DNA of 38,569 nt from an uncultured Bacilli bacterium (GCA_944359625.1 CALVSW010000012.1:1-38569), one strand, 5' to 3'; positions 7,980-16,243 are shown, counted from the stretch's first letter. Notes: a model not told the origin generated them from the letters alone. Numbers and translations are program-made.

Positions 7980-8591
7980 CTAATTACAATCTGTACATAT
8001 ATTTTGTTTTGTATCTTCAAACATTTTAACAAATTTATCTTTTAATCCTTTTAAATCTTCATTTTGCCAATATTCTTCTGGAGTTTCATAATCTTTAGTA
8101 TCCCAAGCTGTTTCATCATCAAATCCTAATATTTCACCATTTCTAACTGCTATTACAGCAGGTACATAAATTCTTTTATTACCTTCATCATCATATTGTA
8201 AATAATCCTTTAATAAATCTACTATCTTTAAATAATTATCTGTATTATTCTTTCTATCTTCAGAAATATTATAATAATATATTTTATCAACATTATTTTC
8301 TTTAGCAGTTTCATTTAAATAATAAACATATTCTTGACACCAAGGACATTCTGGAAAACCTAAGTATACTATACCGGTTCCATGTTCTAAGATATTAATA
8401 ATTCCATCAATATTTCGATAAACAAAAACATTATCATCTGGTACTTTCGTATATTCTAAAGCAAACTTCTCAGCATCTGTTTTAGTATCTACTACAACTT
8501 CTTCTTTATTAAAATACTTATAAACTCCAAATATTATTACCCCTAAAATTACTATTAATATAATACCTAAAATAACTTTTTCTTTTTTCAT
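7980..8591 (-). CDS. Membrane-anchored thioredoxin-like protein (CPWC)
   Basis: A 203-residue thioredoxin-fold protein with one N-terminal membrane helix (about 6-26), so the catalytic domain should face outside. The active site is C-P-W-C in YLGFPECPWCQEYVYYL, and the cis-proline loop is YVPAVIAV. This arrangement fits an extracytoplasmic thiol-disulfide oxidoreductase like the bacteriocin-transport accessory / membrane thioredoxins of Firmicutes. It leads a run of small membrane proteins, two with extracytoplasmic cysteines. The secreted giant proteins in this window are also Cys-rich, so there is a need for such an enzyme. Whether it oxidises or reduces is unknown. Confidence 0.85.
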   Translation of the reverse strand: MKKEKVILGIILIVILGVIIFGVYKYFNKEEVVVDTKTDAEKFALEYTKVPDDNVFVYRNIDGIINILEHGTGIVYLGFPECPWCQEYVYYLNETAKENNVDKIYYYNISEDRKNNTDNYLKIVDLLKDYLQYDDEGNKRIYVPAVIAVRNGEILGFDDETAWDTKDYETPEEYWQNEDLKGLKDKFVKMFEDTKQNICTDCN

Positions 8592-8685
8592 TAAACTTTA
8601 CCTCTTTCTTTACAAAGTTTATAATTTATTTAACAAAAACTCAATAAAGTAAAGGTTGAAATATCTCAACTAGAAGTTAAGTTTA

Positions 8686-8811
8686 TTATTTTTCGTCTTT
8701 TAATCCCTCTTTAATACCTTTAGTAACTTCTTTAGCAATATTACCCGTTGCTTTAGCTATTGTTGGCGAAATTTCTTTGTAATAATTTTTAAATTCATTT
8801 GATATATTCAT
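8686..8811 (-). CDS. 41-residue charged protein overlapping the PHP gene
   Basis: A short ORF reading MNISNEFKNYYKEISPTIAK and ending GLKDEK. It is charged and helical, with no membrane helix. It overlaps the PHP gene by ATGA, the standard signature of translational coupling, which is the main reason to accept it. It has only a weak ribosome site, as expected for a coupled gene. Function unknown. No clear terminator is seen between it and the thioredoxin gene. Confidence 0.6.
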   Translation of the reverse strand: MNISNEFKNYYKEISPTIAKATGNIAKEVTKGIKEGLKDEK

Positions 8812-9686
8812 AAACATTTATTTATCCAATCGGTTACGATAGATTCTTCTATTTTTAAATTACCAGATCCTATACCTAAATTATGATTAGATTTTCTAGT
8901 TCCATGAAAATCACTTCCACCACTTTTAAATAATTTTTTATCATTACAAAGATTTACTAAATAATTAGTTTGGTCTTTGGTAAACATTGTATAAAAACAT
9001 TCTAAACCATCTAAAGAATAATTTTCTATAATATTTATTAACTCATTTACTATGTTATGAGAATAAACAAAGGGATGAGCTAAAAAGGCTAATCCTCCTG
9101 ATTTATGAATCATTACAATTACTTTTTCTAAACTAGGAAATAAAGATGTTTCATCTACATATAATTTACTTTTAGGATTATATACTTCATTACGAGTAAA
9201 ACTATTTTCTAAAGTTATTGATTCCTTTTTTAAAAAATATTTATAATTTTCAGGATATCTTTTTATTTCTTTAAGAAAAGAACCTCTAGAAGATTCTATT
9301 TTAGGATTAAATACTATGTTATTTTCATCAAATATGACACCAATTTTTTTATATTGACTTTTTATTAACTCATATTCTTTTAACTGCTTTTTTTCAAAAG
9401 TTAATACATAATCATTTAAAAATTTTTGCATAATATCTAAATCAAAACCATATCCTAGTACTTCAATTGTTTCTCCCTTATATGTAGTTGTTATTTCAAT
9501 ACCAGAAATGATATTACCAGTAAATAAGCATCTAATATTAGAGTCTTTAAGTTCATAATAAGCACTAATTGTATTATGATCTGTTATCGATAATAAAGTT
9601 AGCTTTTTGCTTTCAGCCTCTTTTAACAATTCTTTTACCGAAAAACTACCATCAGAATAAATTGTATGTGTGTGTATATCTATCAT
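8808..9686 (-). CDS. PHP-domain phosphoesterase
   Basis: A 292-residue metal-dependent phosphoesterase of the PHP family. The N-terminal motif DIHTHTIYSDGS, then ITDHNT, AFLAHPF in the middle and GSDFHGT near the end supply the metal ligands expected of the YciV/RnaseAM-like group, which includes 5'-3' exonucleases and nucleoside-bisphosphate phosphatases. The exact substrate is not decided by sequence. The ATG at 9686 is chosen over 9692 because GGAG is eight bases from it. The gene ends in TGA overlapping the start of the 41-residue ORF. Confidence 0.88.
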   Translation of the reverse strand: MIDIHTHTIYSDGSFSVKELLKEAESKKLTLLSITDHNTISAYYELKDSNIRCLFTGNIISGIEITTTYKGETIEVLGYGFDLDIMQKFLNDYVLTFEKKQLKEYELIKSQYKKIGVIFDENNIVFNPKIESSRGSFLKEIKRYPENYKYFLKKESITLENSFTRNEVYNPKSKLYVDETSLFPSLEKVIVMIHKSGGLAFLAHPFVYSHNIVNELINIIENYSLDGLECFYTMFTKDQTNYLVNLCNDKKLFKSGGSDFHGTRKSNHNLGIGSGNLKIEESIVTDWINKCL

Positions 9687-9750
9687 ATTCATAACTCCTT
9701 TTATTTATAAAATTTCATAATAATCTTTACCTATATTTTCTTTATAATAC

Positions 9751-10932
9751 TTAATATAATTTTAAAACACACACACATTCAACATGATAAGTATTAGGAA
9801 ACATATCTAATGCTACTATTTTATCTATTTTATAATCTTTAAAACTATTTAAATCTCTTGCTAAAGTAATTGGATTACAAGAAACATAGATAACTTGTTC
9901 AGGTAACATTTTATTTATTACTGATATACTTTTATTATCTAAACCACTTCTTGGTGGATCAATAATAATTACTTCTATACTATTTTTAATTTTATCGATA
10001 CAATCTTTTACTTCCCCACACAAATAATAGGTATTATTAATATTATTTATTTTACTATTAATAATAGCATTTTCTACAGCATTTCTTACTATTTCTATTC
10101 CATAGACGTTATTTTCTTCTTTAGCTATATTTAAACCTAGTGTACCTACTCCACAATATAAATCTAATACATTTTTATTTTTTAAAGTATTTTCTTTTAT
10201 AAAATTAAATAAATAAGCTGTAATATCTCGATTAATTTGAAAAAAAGAATTATAACTGACTTTAAAATATAGATTATTTATCTTTTCGATAAAATTATCT
10301 TCACCAAATAAGACTTTACCATTTTGTAAAATACCAACTATTTTTAAATTACTTTTTACGATAGTTAATTTATCATTAGTTATAAAATTGATTAATAATT
10401 CATTATTATAATTACATCTAATTACTACTTCACCATTTATAATATTATAATTATTAATTTCTTTTATAAATTTATTAATTTCCCTATTTGCTATTATACA
10501 ATTATTTATTTCTACTAAATTATTAGTTTTATCTTGATAATATCCTATTTTTCTATCTTTAACATGAATAGTTATTTTATTTCGATAATTAATATTATTA
10601 AAACTAATAATATCTAAATCAATATCAATATTACTAAACTTTTTAAGTATATTTTTTACCTTATTTTTTTTAAATTCTAAACCCATATCATAATTAATAT
10701 TCAATAAAGCACAACCACCACATAAAGTAGAATAAGGACATATTGATTCTATTCTATTAATGGATTTTTTAATATATTTAATTACTTTACCAATATTATA
10801 TTTTTTATATTTTTCTATTACTTCTACATCTACTAAATCACCAATTACAGTATTAGGAACAAAAGTAATAATATTATTAATATAACATATTCCTAAACCT
10901 TGATCATTTAATCTTTCAATTAAAACTTCCAT
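9751..10932 (-). CDS. rlmD: 23S rRNA (uracil-C5)-methyltransferase, RlmD/RumA family
   Basis: A SAM-dependent RNA methyltransferase of about 393 residues. A short TRAM domain at the start is followed by the [4Fe-4S] cluster motif C-x5-C-G-G-C (CPYSTLCGGC), with a fourth Cys in INNCIIA. The methyltransferase core shows DLYCGVGTLGLNIA (SAM), IIDPPRSGLD, the nucleophile in VSCNP and the base Glu in YHVECV. In Firmicutes such proteins modify U747 and/or U1939; the target here is not certain. The start is unclear: ATG at 10932 or GTG at 10941, with no ribosome site for either and a TATAAT only 16-21 bases upstream of the ATG, so the mRNA may be almost leaderless. Confidence 0.88.
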   Translation of the reverse strand: MEVLIERLNDQGLGICYINNIITFVPNTVIGDLVDVEVIEKYKKYNIGKVIKYIKKSINRIESICPYSTLCGGCALLNINYDMGLEFKKNKVKNILKKFSNIDIDLDIISFNNINYRNKITIHVKDRKIGYYQDKTNNLVEINNCIIANREINKFIKEINNYNIINGEVVIRCNYNNELLINFITNDKLTIVKSNLKIVGILQNGKVLFGEDNFIEKINNLYFKVSYNSFFQINRDITAYLFNFIKENTLKNKNVLDLYCGVGTLGLNIAKEENNVYGIEIVRNAVENAIINSKINNINNTYYLCGEVKDCIDKIKNSIEVIIIDPPRSGLDNKSISVINKMLPEQVIYVSCNPITLARDLNSFKDYKIDKIVALDMFPNTYHVECVCVLKLY

Positions 10933-10947
10933 ATTAATCACAAGAAA

Positions 10948-10953
10948 ATTATA
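10948..10953 (-). promoter_or_regulatory. -10 element of rlmD
   Basis: Minus-strand TATAAT at 10953-10948. It places the transcription start near 10941, giving a leader of about nine bases or none. The -35 position overlaps the terminator of the upstream deoD gene and is poor. Confidence 0.5.
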
Positions 10954-10960
10954 CTATAAA

Positions 10961-10989
10961 ACAATAAAAAAAAGAAGATTATATCTTCT
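10961..10989 (-). terminator. Terminator of deoD
   Basis: Minus-strand arms 10989-10983 (AGAAGAT) and 10979-10973 (ATCTTCT) with a three-base loop, then a run of eight T. A second hairpin (arms 11013-11005 and 11000-10992, one mismatch, four-base loop) lies between it and the deoD stop, making a tandem structure. Confidence 0.85.
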
Positions 10990-11022
10990 ACGGCTAGTTA
11001 GTGCTAACAAGCCAAACCCTTT

Positions 11023-11751
11023 TTATTTAATAATTGCATCAAGTGCAAGTGTAATCATATCATTTAAAGATGTTTGTCTATCTTCGATAGATAATACTTC
11101 ATCGCTAAATTTAGAATCAACAGCAGTAGCAATAGCAGCAGCATCACGTTTAAAACTATTAGCAACATGGACTAGAGCAAATGCTTCCATTTCTTCAGCA
11201 ATTGGATGAACGTCACTTGGAATACGATTTAAAACATTATCCATATTAATATATGGTCCAAAAGCATCACATGTTAACATAGTACCAATATGTAACTTCT
11301 TATTTGTTTCTTTAGCAGCTTCAATTATTTTATCGTTTAATGTTTTAGAAGGATACTCCATATTCTTATCATAACTATCATAGTTATATCCAAAATTAGA
11401 TAGAGTATAAACATTTTCAGCTAAAATTAATTCTGGAACTTTAATATCCGGTGTTACAACCCCACATGTTCCAATACGAATAATTCGCTCAACATTAAAA
11501 TAGTAAAACAATTCAAATGCATAAATACTCATACTTGGCATTCCCATACCACTACCCATTACTGTAACTTTTACTCCTTTATATGTTCCAGTATAACCAA
11601 ACATATTACGAACGCTAGTAACTAATTTAGCATCTTCTAAAAAGTTTTCAGCAATATATTTAGCTCTTAAGGGATCTCCTGGCATTAATACGTATTTAGC
11701 AATATCATCCTTATTACATTTTATATGTATAGGTTCTGCTTGTGGTTTCAT
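11023..11751 (-). CDS. deoD: Purine-nucleoside phosphorylase, DeoD type
   Basis: A 242-residue cytoplasmic enzyme that splits purine (deoxy)nucleosides with phosphate into base and (deoxy)ribose-1-phosphate in purine salvage. Family motifs: MPGDPLRAKYIAENFL near the start, GMGMPS in the phosphate/nucleoside site, RIGTCGV, EEMEAF (ribose-binding), and the base-site Asp in TAVDSKFS. The length matches the hexameric DeoD group. AGGAGG lies eight bases before the ATG. It is a single gene with a strong tandem terminator, next to the rlmD and XRE genes. Confidence 0.95.
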   Translation of the reverse strand: MKPQAEPIHIKCNKDDIAKYVLMPGDPLRAKYIAENFLEDAKLVTSVRNMFGYTGTYKGVKVTVMGSGMGMPSMSIYAFELFYYFNVERIIRIGTCGVVTPDIKVPELILAENVYTLSNFGYNYDSYDKNMEYPSKTLNDKIIEAAKETNKKLHIGTMLTCDAFGPYINMDNVLNRIPSDVHPIAEEMEAFALVHVANSFKRDAAAIATAVDSKFSDEVLSIEDRQTSLNDMITLALDAIIK

Positions 11752-11838
11752 TTTATACCTCCTCTATGATTACATTATATAATAAATAATAATTACTAAG
11801 TGTAAAATTGACGAATTAATTTACATTTTTTGTCAAAC

Positions 11839-11862
11839 AAAAAAAGTAAGTCAACCTTACTT
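11839..11862 (-). terminator. Terminator of the XRE regulator gene
   Basis: Minus-strand arms 11862-11856 (AAGTAAG) and 11850-11844 (CTTACTT) with a five-base loop, followed by T-run 11843-11839. Confidence 0.8.
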
Positions 11863-11868
11863 TAAAAT

Positions 11869-12300
11869 TTATTTTTCGTTTAAAGCTAAACAAATATCAA
11901 CAATCAATAATAAAACTGTAATTAGTACAAATATAATAGCACTATATTTTAAAGGTATATTTACTAATAATAAAATAGCTTCAATAACACATAATATTAA
12001 ACATAAACCAATTGCTCCCATTAAATTAATAGTCCAATTTTTACGGCGACGTTTAATAGATTTTTTTAATGTATTCATATATAACTCTTTATTTTTCTTA
12101 GTATCTAATAAATCATTAAAACTCATATCTAAGTAAATAGAAATTAAAGTTAAAACTTCAATTGAGGCAACCTCTTCACCAATAATAATACTATTAACCA
12201 ATGCTAAGTCTATATTACAATCACGAGCTAAATCTTCTTCACTTATACCTAACTCAACCATTCTTTCTTTAATTGCTTTGCCAATTCTTTTATAATTCAT
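11869..12300 (-). CDS. XRE-family HTH protein with two C-terminal membrane helices
   Basis: A 143-residue protein: an N-terminal helix-turn-helix of the XRE (Cro/CI) type (about 5-62; IGKAIKERMVELGISEEDLA, then SIYLDMSFNDLL), a basic linker (SIKRRRKN) and two membrane helices (about 93-113 and 118-140). Membrane-tethered XRE regulators are common in Firmicutes; their signals are mostly unknown. AAGGAGG is a strong ribosome site. It is monocistronic with its own promoter and terminator, and no obvious target is adjacent. Confidence 0.88.
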   Translation of the reverse strand: MNYKRIGKAIKERMVELGISEEDLARDCNIDLALVNSIIIGEEVASIEVLTLISIYLDMSFNDLLDTKKNKELYMNTLKKSIKRRRKNWTINLMGAIGLCLILCVIEAILLLVNIPLKYSAIIFVLITVLLLIVDICLALNEK

Positions 12301-12323
12301 AAAAGCCTCCTTATTATATATAA

Positions 12324-12352
12324 ATAATATAATATTTTTTTCTAAAATTCAA
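12324..12352 (-). promoter_or_regulatory. Promoter of the XRE regulator gene
   Basis: Minus-strand TTGAAT at 12352-12347, a 17-base spacer, then TATTAT at 12329-12324. The predicted leader is about 17 bases and contains the ribosome site. Confidence 0.65.
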
Positions 12353-12373
12353 CAAATATTAACTAAAAAGTAG

Positions 12374-12586
12374 CTATTTCACATCAGATTGCAGATTGAT
12401 TACCGGACGCAAGCCAATGCCGAGGGTCACCCAGTGGCCGGTAGCGACACCAGTCGCGTTCTGACGGAACTCGTAAGCATAAGAGGTGCCAGAGTCGAAA
12501 TTGACCGGCGACATGGACCAATAATTGCCATTTTGGTAGAGATAAGTTAAGCGATTCATATATCCGGTGGCAAAAGAAAATAGCAT
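12374..12586 (-). pseudogene. GC-rich orphan C-terminal cassette (GLRPVINL family; possible DGR variable region)
   Basis: A 70-codon open frame whose codons (GGC, CGC, CCG, GTC, CTG) are unlike all neighbours: about 48% G+C by my count in a strongly AT-rich region. The product contains NYWSMSP, then GTSYAYEF and ends GLRPVINLQSDVK. This is the C-terminal end seen in large variable surface or pilin-like proteins of gut Firmicutes, some of which are diversified by retroelements. The N-terminal portion, a signal peptide and a ribosome site are missing, so it is a fragment or cassette rather than a full gene. It lies in the same frame as dUTPase, four codons past that gene's stop. Its origin as a retroelement target is a hypothesis. 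Confidence 0.6.
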
Positions 12587-12598
12587 AAGCTTTTTATG

Positions 12599-13054
12599 TT
12601 ATTTATCAGTTGATCCAAAACCACCAGTACGAATACCTTCAGCTTTATCATCATCAGTTATTAAAAACTTTTGAAATATTACTTGTCCAATAATATCTCC
12701 TTTTTTAATTTCTAAATCATGGTCAGATACATTCCAATATTGAAAATAAAAATGTCCATCATTATCTACATTTCCATAGTAATCACTATCTATAATACCT
12801 ATTGAATTAGCCATTAATAATCCTTTTTTAGGGCCAGATGAACGATTTACTAACATAAAGTATTCATCTTCCATACAGTAAGCTTTTAACCCAGTAGGAA
12901 TTAATGTTGGTTTAATTCCTGGTTTATAACTAGGAATCACTACATCCTCAGCAGCTGCTATATCATAGCCTGCAGAATGTTTAGTTTTACGTACAGGTAA
13001 AGTAATACCTTTATCTTCATACCCTTTTACTATTTCAAATCCTCTTTTTCTCAT
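12599..13054 (-). CDS. dut: dUTP diphosphatase (trimeric dUTPase)
   Basis: A 151-residue enzyme that hydrolyses dUTP to dUMP, keeping uracil out of DNA and feeding dTMP synthesis. All five dUTPase motifs are present: AGYDIAAA (28-35), RSSGPKKG (71-78), GIIDSDYYGN (86-95, with the catalytic Asp), GDIIGQVIFQKF (119-130) and GGFGST (144-149). Motif 5 is complete, so the active site should close. GGAG precedes the ATG. It is the last gene of the nrdD-nrdG-unknown-dut direction and fits as a deoxynucleotide-pool partner of the anaerobic reductase. Confidence 0.93.
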   Translation of the reverse strand: MRKRGFEIVKGYEDKGITLPVRKTKHSAGYDIAAAEDVVIPSYKPGIKPTLIPTGLKAYCMEDEYFMLVNRSSGPKKGLLMANSIGIIDSDYYGNVDNDGHFYFQYWNVSDHDLEIKKGDIIGQVIFQKFLITDDDKAEGIRTGGFGSTDK

Positions 13055-13086
13055 TTCAAAACTCCATTTCTTTATAACTTTATAAT

Positions 13087-13503
13087 TTATTCTAAGTGAT
13101 ATTTATCTTGCCCATACAAACGATAAGCTCTCGTATATTGTTTTTCTTCTTTTTTCGTAGTTAGTTTATTGTTAATATTATTTAAAGCATCTAATAATCC
13201 ATAACCATATGATGTCATAATATCAAAAAGTATTTCATTTTCACCATATGGTCCTTCACTTCCTTCTTTACCTATGATTGCAGTAAATACATAATCACTA
13301 TATCCACTATAAACTTGTAAAGTATACCCTTCAGTTAATCTTTCTAAAATTTTAGAATATTTTTCTATTAAAAGTTTTTCAGAACCAATTAGTTCCATCG
13401 GATATAATCCTTTATCCGTTTTCTTTAAAAAACCACCACATATATTTTCATTTTTATACTTACAATATAATGTAAATCCTTGTTTTAAAACTTCTTCTAT
13501 CAT
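13087..13503 (-). CDS. Unknown protein in the nrdDG operon
   Basis: A 138-residue protein with no family that I recognise. It has no signal peptide or membrane helix, and mixed alpha/beta content. It starts two bases after the nrdG stop and its ribosome site (GGAG) overlaps the nrdG end, so it belongs to the nrdDG transcript; dut follows 32 bases later. A role linked to deoxynucleotide supply is only suggested by position. Confidence 0.75.
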   Translation of the reverse strand: MIEEVLKQGFTLYCKYKNENICGGFLKKTDKGLYPMELIGSEKLLIEKYSKILERLTEGYTLQVYSGYSDYVFTAIIGKEGSEGPYGENEILFDIMTSYGYGLLDALNNINNKLTTKKEEKQYTRAYRLYGQDKYHLE

Positions 13504-13505
13504 TT

Positions 13506-14009
13506 TTACTCCAAATTATTATCTTCGTATAATATAATCTTATTTTCACTTAAACTTTTTTTAATATCAATTACTCTTTGATTTTTAGAACCACACCATT
13601 TTAATCTTGGATCATGTAATTCTTCTTTAAAAGTACCATCAACTAAGACATCTATATACTTAAAAATATCTTTATTTACAACATTTTCATATAAGAATCC
13701 AGACCATACCCATATACTTTTTTCGGGATATTTTTCTTTAAAACTCTTAGCAAGTTCTATTGTTCCTAATATATTTTTAGGATGAAGTGGTTCACCACCT
13801 AAGATAGATAATCCAACAATATAATCATTACTTCCAACGTCTAAAACTTTATTAATGACTTCATCATTAAATTCTTTACCACCATTAAAATCATGAGTTT
13901 CTGGATTAAAACAGTTTTTACAATTAAAAGTACATCCTTGCATAAAAATAGAAACTCTAACTCCTGGTCCGTTAGAGATATCCATTTTACGGATTTTATT
14001 ATAACGCAT
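13506..14009 (-). CDS. nrdG: Anaerobic ribonucleotide reductase activating protein
   Basis: A 167-residue radical-SAM activase that makes the glycyl radical on NrdD. The cluster motif is C26-T-F-N-C30-K-N-C33 (CxxxCxxC) in FMQGCTFNCKNCFNPE. The SAM-binding segment SILGGEPLHPKN follows. The length is typical. It begins two bases after the nrdD stop with GAGG as ribosome site, so it is translated with its partner. Confidence 0.95.
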   Translation of the reverse strand: MRYNKIRKMDISNGPGVRVSIFMQGCTFNCKNCFNPETHDFNGGKEFNDEVINKVLDVGSNDYIVGLSILGGEPLHPKNILGTIELAKSFKEKYPEKSIWVWSGFLYENVVNKDIFKYIDVLVDGTFKEELHDPRLKWCGSKNQRVIDIKKSLSENKIILYEDNNLE

Positions 14010-14011
14010 TA

Positions 14012-16171
14012 TTAAGCCTCTAAATCTTTGTTATCAATATGCATAACACGTTCTTTTATTTCTTGTGTACGTCCTTTATTCCAGAAATTAGTACCAATAT
14101 AACCACAAGTACGACGAGCTACATTTAATTTATCATGATCTCTATTACCACAATTTGGACAATACCATTCTAAATTATCATCGATTAAAATTTCACCAGT
14201 ATAACCACATTTTTGACAATAATCAGATTTAGTATTCAATTCCGCATACATTATATTATTATAAATGAAGTTAATAACTTCTAAGACAACATCTAAATTA
14301 TTGGTTAAATTAGGAGTTTCAACATAACTGATTGCACCACCAGGACTAAGTTTTTGAAATTCACTTTCTAATTTTAATTTAGTAAATGCATCTATTTCTT
14401 CAAATACAGGTACATGATAAGAATTTGTTATATAATCACGATCAGTAATACCCTTAATAACTCCAAAGCGTGAACGAAGAGTTTTAGCAAACTTATAAGT
14501 TGTTGATTCAATTGGTGTGCCATATACACTATAATCAATATCTTCTAATTCTTTCCATTCCTTACATTTATCATTTAAATGTTGCATTACTTTTAAGCCA
14601 AATTCTTTACCTATTCCATTATCCGTATGACTATGTCCTGTCATAAACTTAACACATTCATATAAGCCAGCATAACCTAAAGAAATAGTAGAATAGCCAT
14701 GATGTAATAATTCATGAATTGACTCACCTTTTTTAAGTCTTGCTAAAGCACCATATTGCCATAATATTGGCGCAACATCACTTGTAACTTTACTTAATCT
14801 TTTATGTCTTATTTGTAAAGCTCTATGACATAATTCTAATCTTTCATCAAAGATTTTCCAGAAAGCATCCATGTCTTTATCAGATGATAAAGCTACATCT
14901 ACTAGGTTAATTGTTACAACACCTTGATTGAAACGTCCATAATATTTAGGTTTTCCTTCACTATCAACATATGGAGTTAAAAATGATCGGCATCCCATAC
15001 ATGGATAACATTGACCATTACCATTCTTATCAATCTTAAGTTGTTTCATAATCTTTTCAGATATATAATCTGGTACCATACGTTTAGCAGTACATTCAGC
15101 AGCTAATTTAGTTAAATAGTAATATTTACCATTAGGATTTATATTATCTTCTTCTAAAACATATAACAATTTAGGAAACGCTGGAGTAATATAAACGCCT
15201 TGTTCATTTTTCATGCCTTGAATTCTTTGTTTTAGAACTTCTTCAATAATCATCGCAAGTTCTTCTTTATACTCTTCTGTTTCTCCCAAATACATACACA
15301 CACTTAGAAATGGTGCTTGACCATTAGTCGTAGTCATTGAATTAATTTGGTATTGAAATGTTTGAACACCATCAATTATTTCTTTTTGTAAATCTTCCTT
15401 AGCATATTTTTCACAATCAGCTTTACTAAATTTCCTATTTTTATATTTTTTTAATAAAACTTCATAGCTAGATCTAACAAAAGGAGCAAGATGTGTAAGT
15501 GTTATCGTACAACCACCATATTGACTAGAATTAACAGCTGTAATTATCTGAGTAGCAATTGTCATAGCCGTTAAGAAACGATGGGGTTTTTCAATCATAA
15601 CACCATTAATATTAGTCCCATTTTGAAGCATATCTTCTAAATTAATTAAATCACAATTATGTAGAGCATTCTGAGCAAAATAATCAGCATCATGGAAATG
15701 AATAATACCATCATCATGAGCTTTTACAATATCTTCAGGTAATAAAAATCTTCTTGTAATATCGGTACTTGTAATACCTGCTAAATAGTCTCTTTGCGTT
15801 GTAACAATTTTAGCATTTTTATTAGAATTTTCAGTATTCCAATATTCTGATTCCCCATCAATTAATTCTTTAATTGCTAAATCAGTAGTATTACTCTTTC
15901 TTACTAATTCTCTTGTATATCTATAAGTAATATACTTTTTAGCAAGTTCATATTTACCAATAGACATTAACTTCATTTCAATAATATCTTGTATATCTTC
16001 AACTAAGATTCTTTTCTTTCCGAGTCTTTCAATATATTTTATAATATTTTTAATCTGTGTAGGCGAAGCTTGTTGTTCTTCTTCTACCTCAGCGTTAGCT
16101 TTCTTTATTGCATTTTCAATTTTTTCAGGGCAATATTCTACAACATGGCCATCTCTTTTAATTACTTTCAT
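14012..16171 (-). CDS. nrdD: Anaerobic ribonucleoside-triphosphate reductase
   Basis: A class III reductase of 719 residues that reduces NTPs to dNTPs without oxygen. It has an N-terminal ATP-cone (about 1-90; VIKRDGHVVEY at the start), the catalytic glycyl-radical barrel (including YQINSMTTTNGQAPF), a C-terminal zinc site built from CQKC and CPNC, and the radical loop RRTCGYIG whose first Gly carries the radical. The start at 16171 is chosen because AAAGAGGTG stands just before it; an ATG at 16192 lies at the predicted transcription start. It heads the operon nrdD-nrdG-unknown-dut, divergent from a Crp/Fnr regulator. Confidence 0.97.
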   Translation of the reverse strand: MKVIKRDGHVVEYCPEKIENAIKKANAEVEEEQQASPTQIKNIIKYIERLGKKRILVEDIQDIIEMKLMSIGKYELAKKYITYRYTRELVRKSNTTDLAIKELIDGESEYWNTENSNKNAKIVTTQRDYLAGITSTDITRRFLLPEDIVKAHDDGIIHFHDADYFAQNALHNCDLINLEDMLQNGTNINGVMIEKPHRFLTAMTIATQIITAVNSSQYGGCTITLTHLAPFVRSSYEVLLKKYKNRKFSKADCEKYAKEDLQKEIIDGVQTFQYQINSMTTTNGQAPFLSVCMYLGETEEYKEELAMIIEEVLKQRIQGMKNEQGVYITPAFPKLLYVLEEDNINPNGKYYYLTKLAAECTAKRMVPDYISEKIMKQLKIDKNGNGQCYPCMGCRSFLTPYVDSEGKPKYYGRFNQGVVTINLVDVALSSDKDMDAFWKIFDERLELCHRALQIRHKRLSKVTSDVAPILWQYGALARLKKGESIHELLHHGYSTISLGYAGLYECVKFMTGHSHTDNGIGKEFGLKVMQHLNDKCKEWKELEDIDYSVYGTPIESTTYKFAKTLRSRFGVIKGITDRDYITNSYHVPVFEEIDAFTKLKLESEFQKLSPGGAISYVETPNLTNNLDVVLEVINFIYNNIMYAELNTKSDYCQKCGYTGEILIDDNLEWYCPNCGNRDHDKLNVARRTCGYIGTNFWNKGRTQEIKERVMHIDNKDLEA

Positions 16172-16198
16172 AAACACCTCTTTACTTTCCACAAGCTA

Positions 16199-16204
16199 AT
16201 CTTA
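16199..16204 (-). promoter_or_regulatory. Extended -10 promoter of nrdD
   Basis: Minus-strand TAAGAT at 16204-16199 preceded by TGA, an extended -10. Predicted start is 16192. The -35 region is poor (CATTGT), as expected for an activator-dependent promoter. The palindrome at 16224-16243 is centred 41.5 bases upstream of that start. Confidence 0.6.
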
Positions 16205-16223
16205 TCACATATTTAAAATATAC

Positions 16224-16243
16224 AATGTTGCAGTTGCAACATT
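16224..16243. promoter_or_regulatory. Crp/Fnr-type operator (perfect palindrome)
   Basis: AATGTTGCAGTTGCAACATT: two exact 9-base arms around GT. It lies between nrdD (minus) and the Crp/Fnr gene (plus). A dyad with a two-base centre matches the form of several Crp/Fnr-family sites (for example PrfA boxes). It is the most likely target of the regulator encoded beside it. It would activate nrdD and, because its right arm contains the TTGCAA -35 of the regulator's own promoter, repress the regulator (inference). Confidence 0.8.

Noticed and set aside
12374-12586. The GC-rich frame as an intact small gene
   Set aside because: It has no ribosome site, no N-terminal domain or signal, and matches only the C-terminal end of larger proteins, so it is called a fragment.
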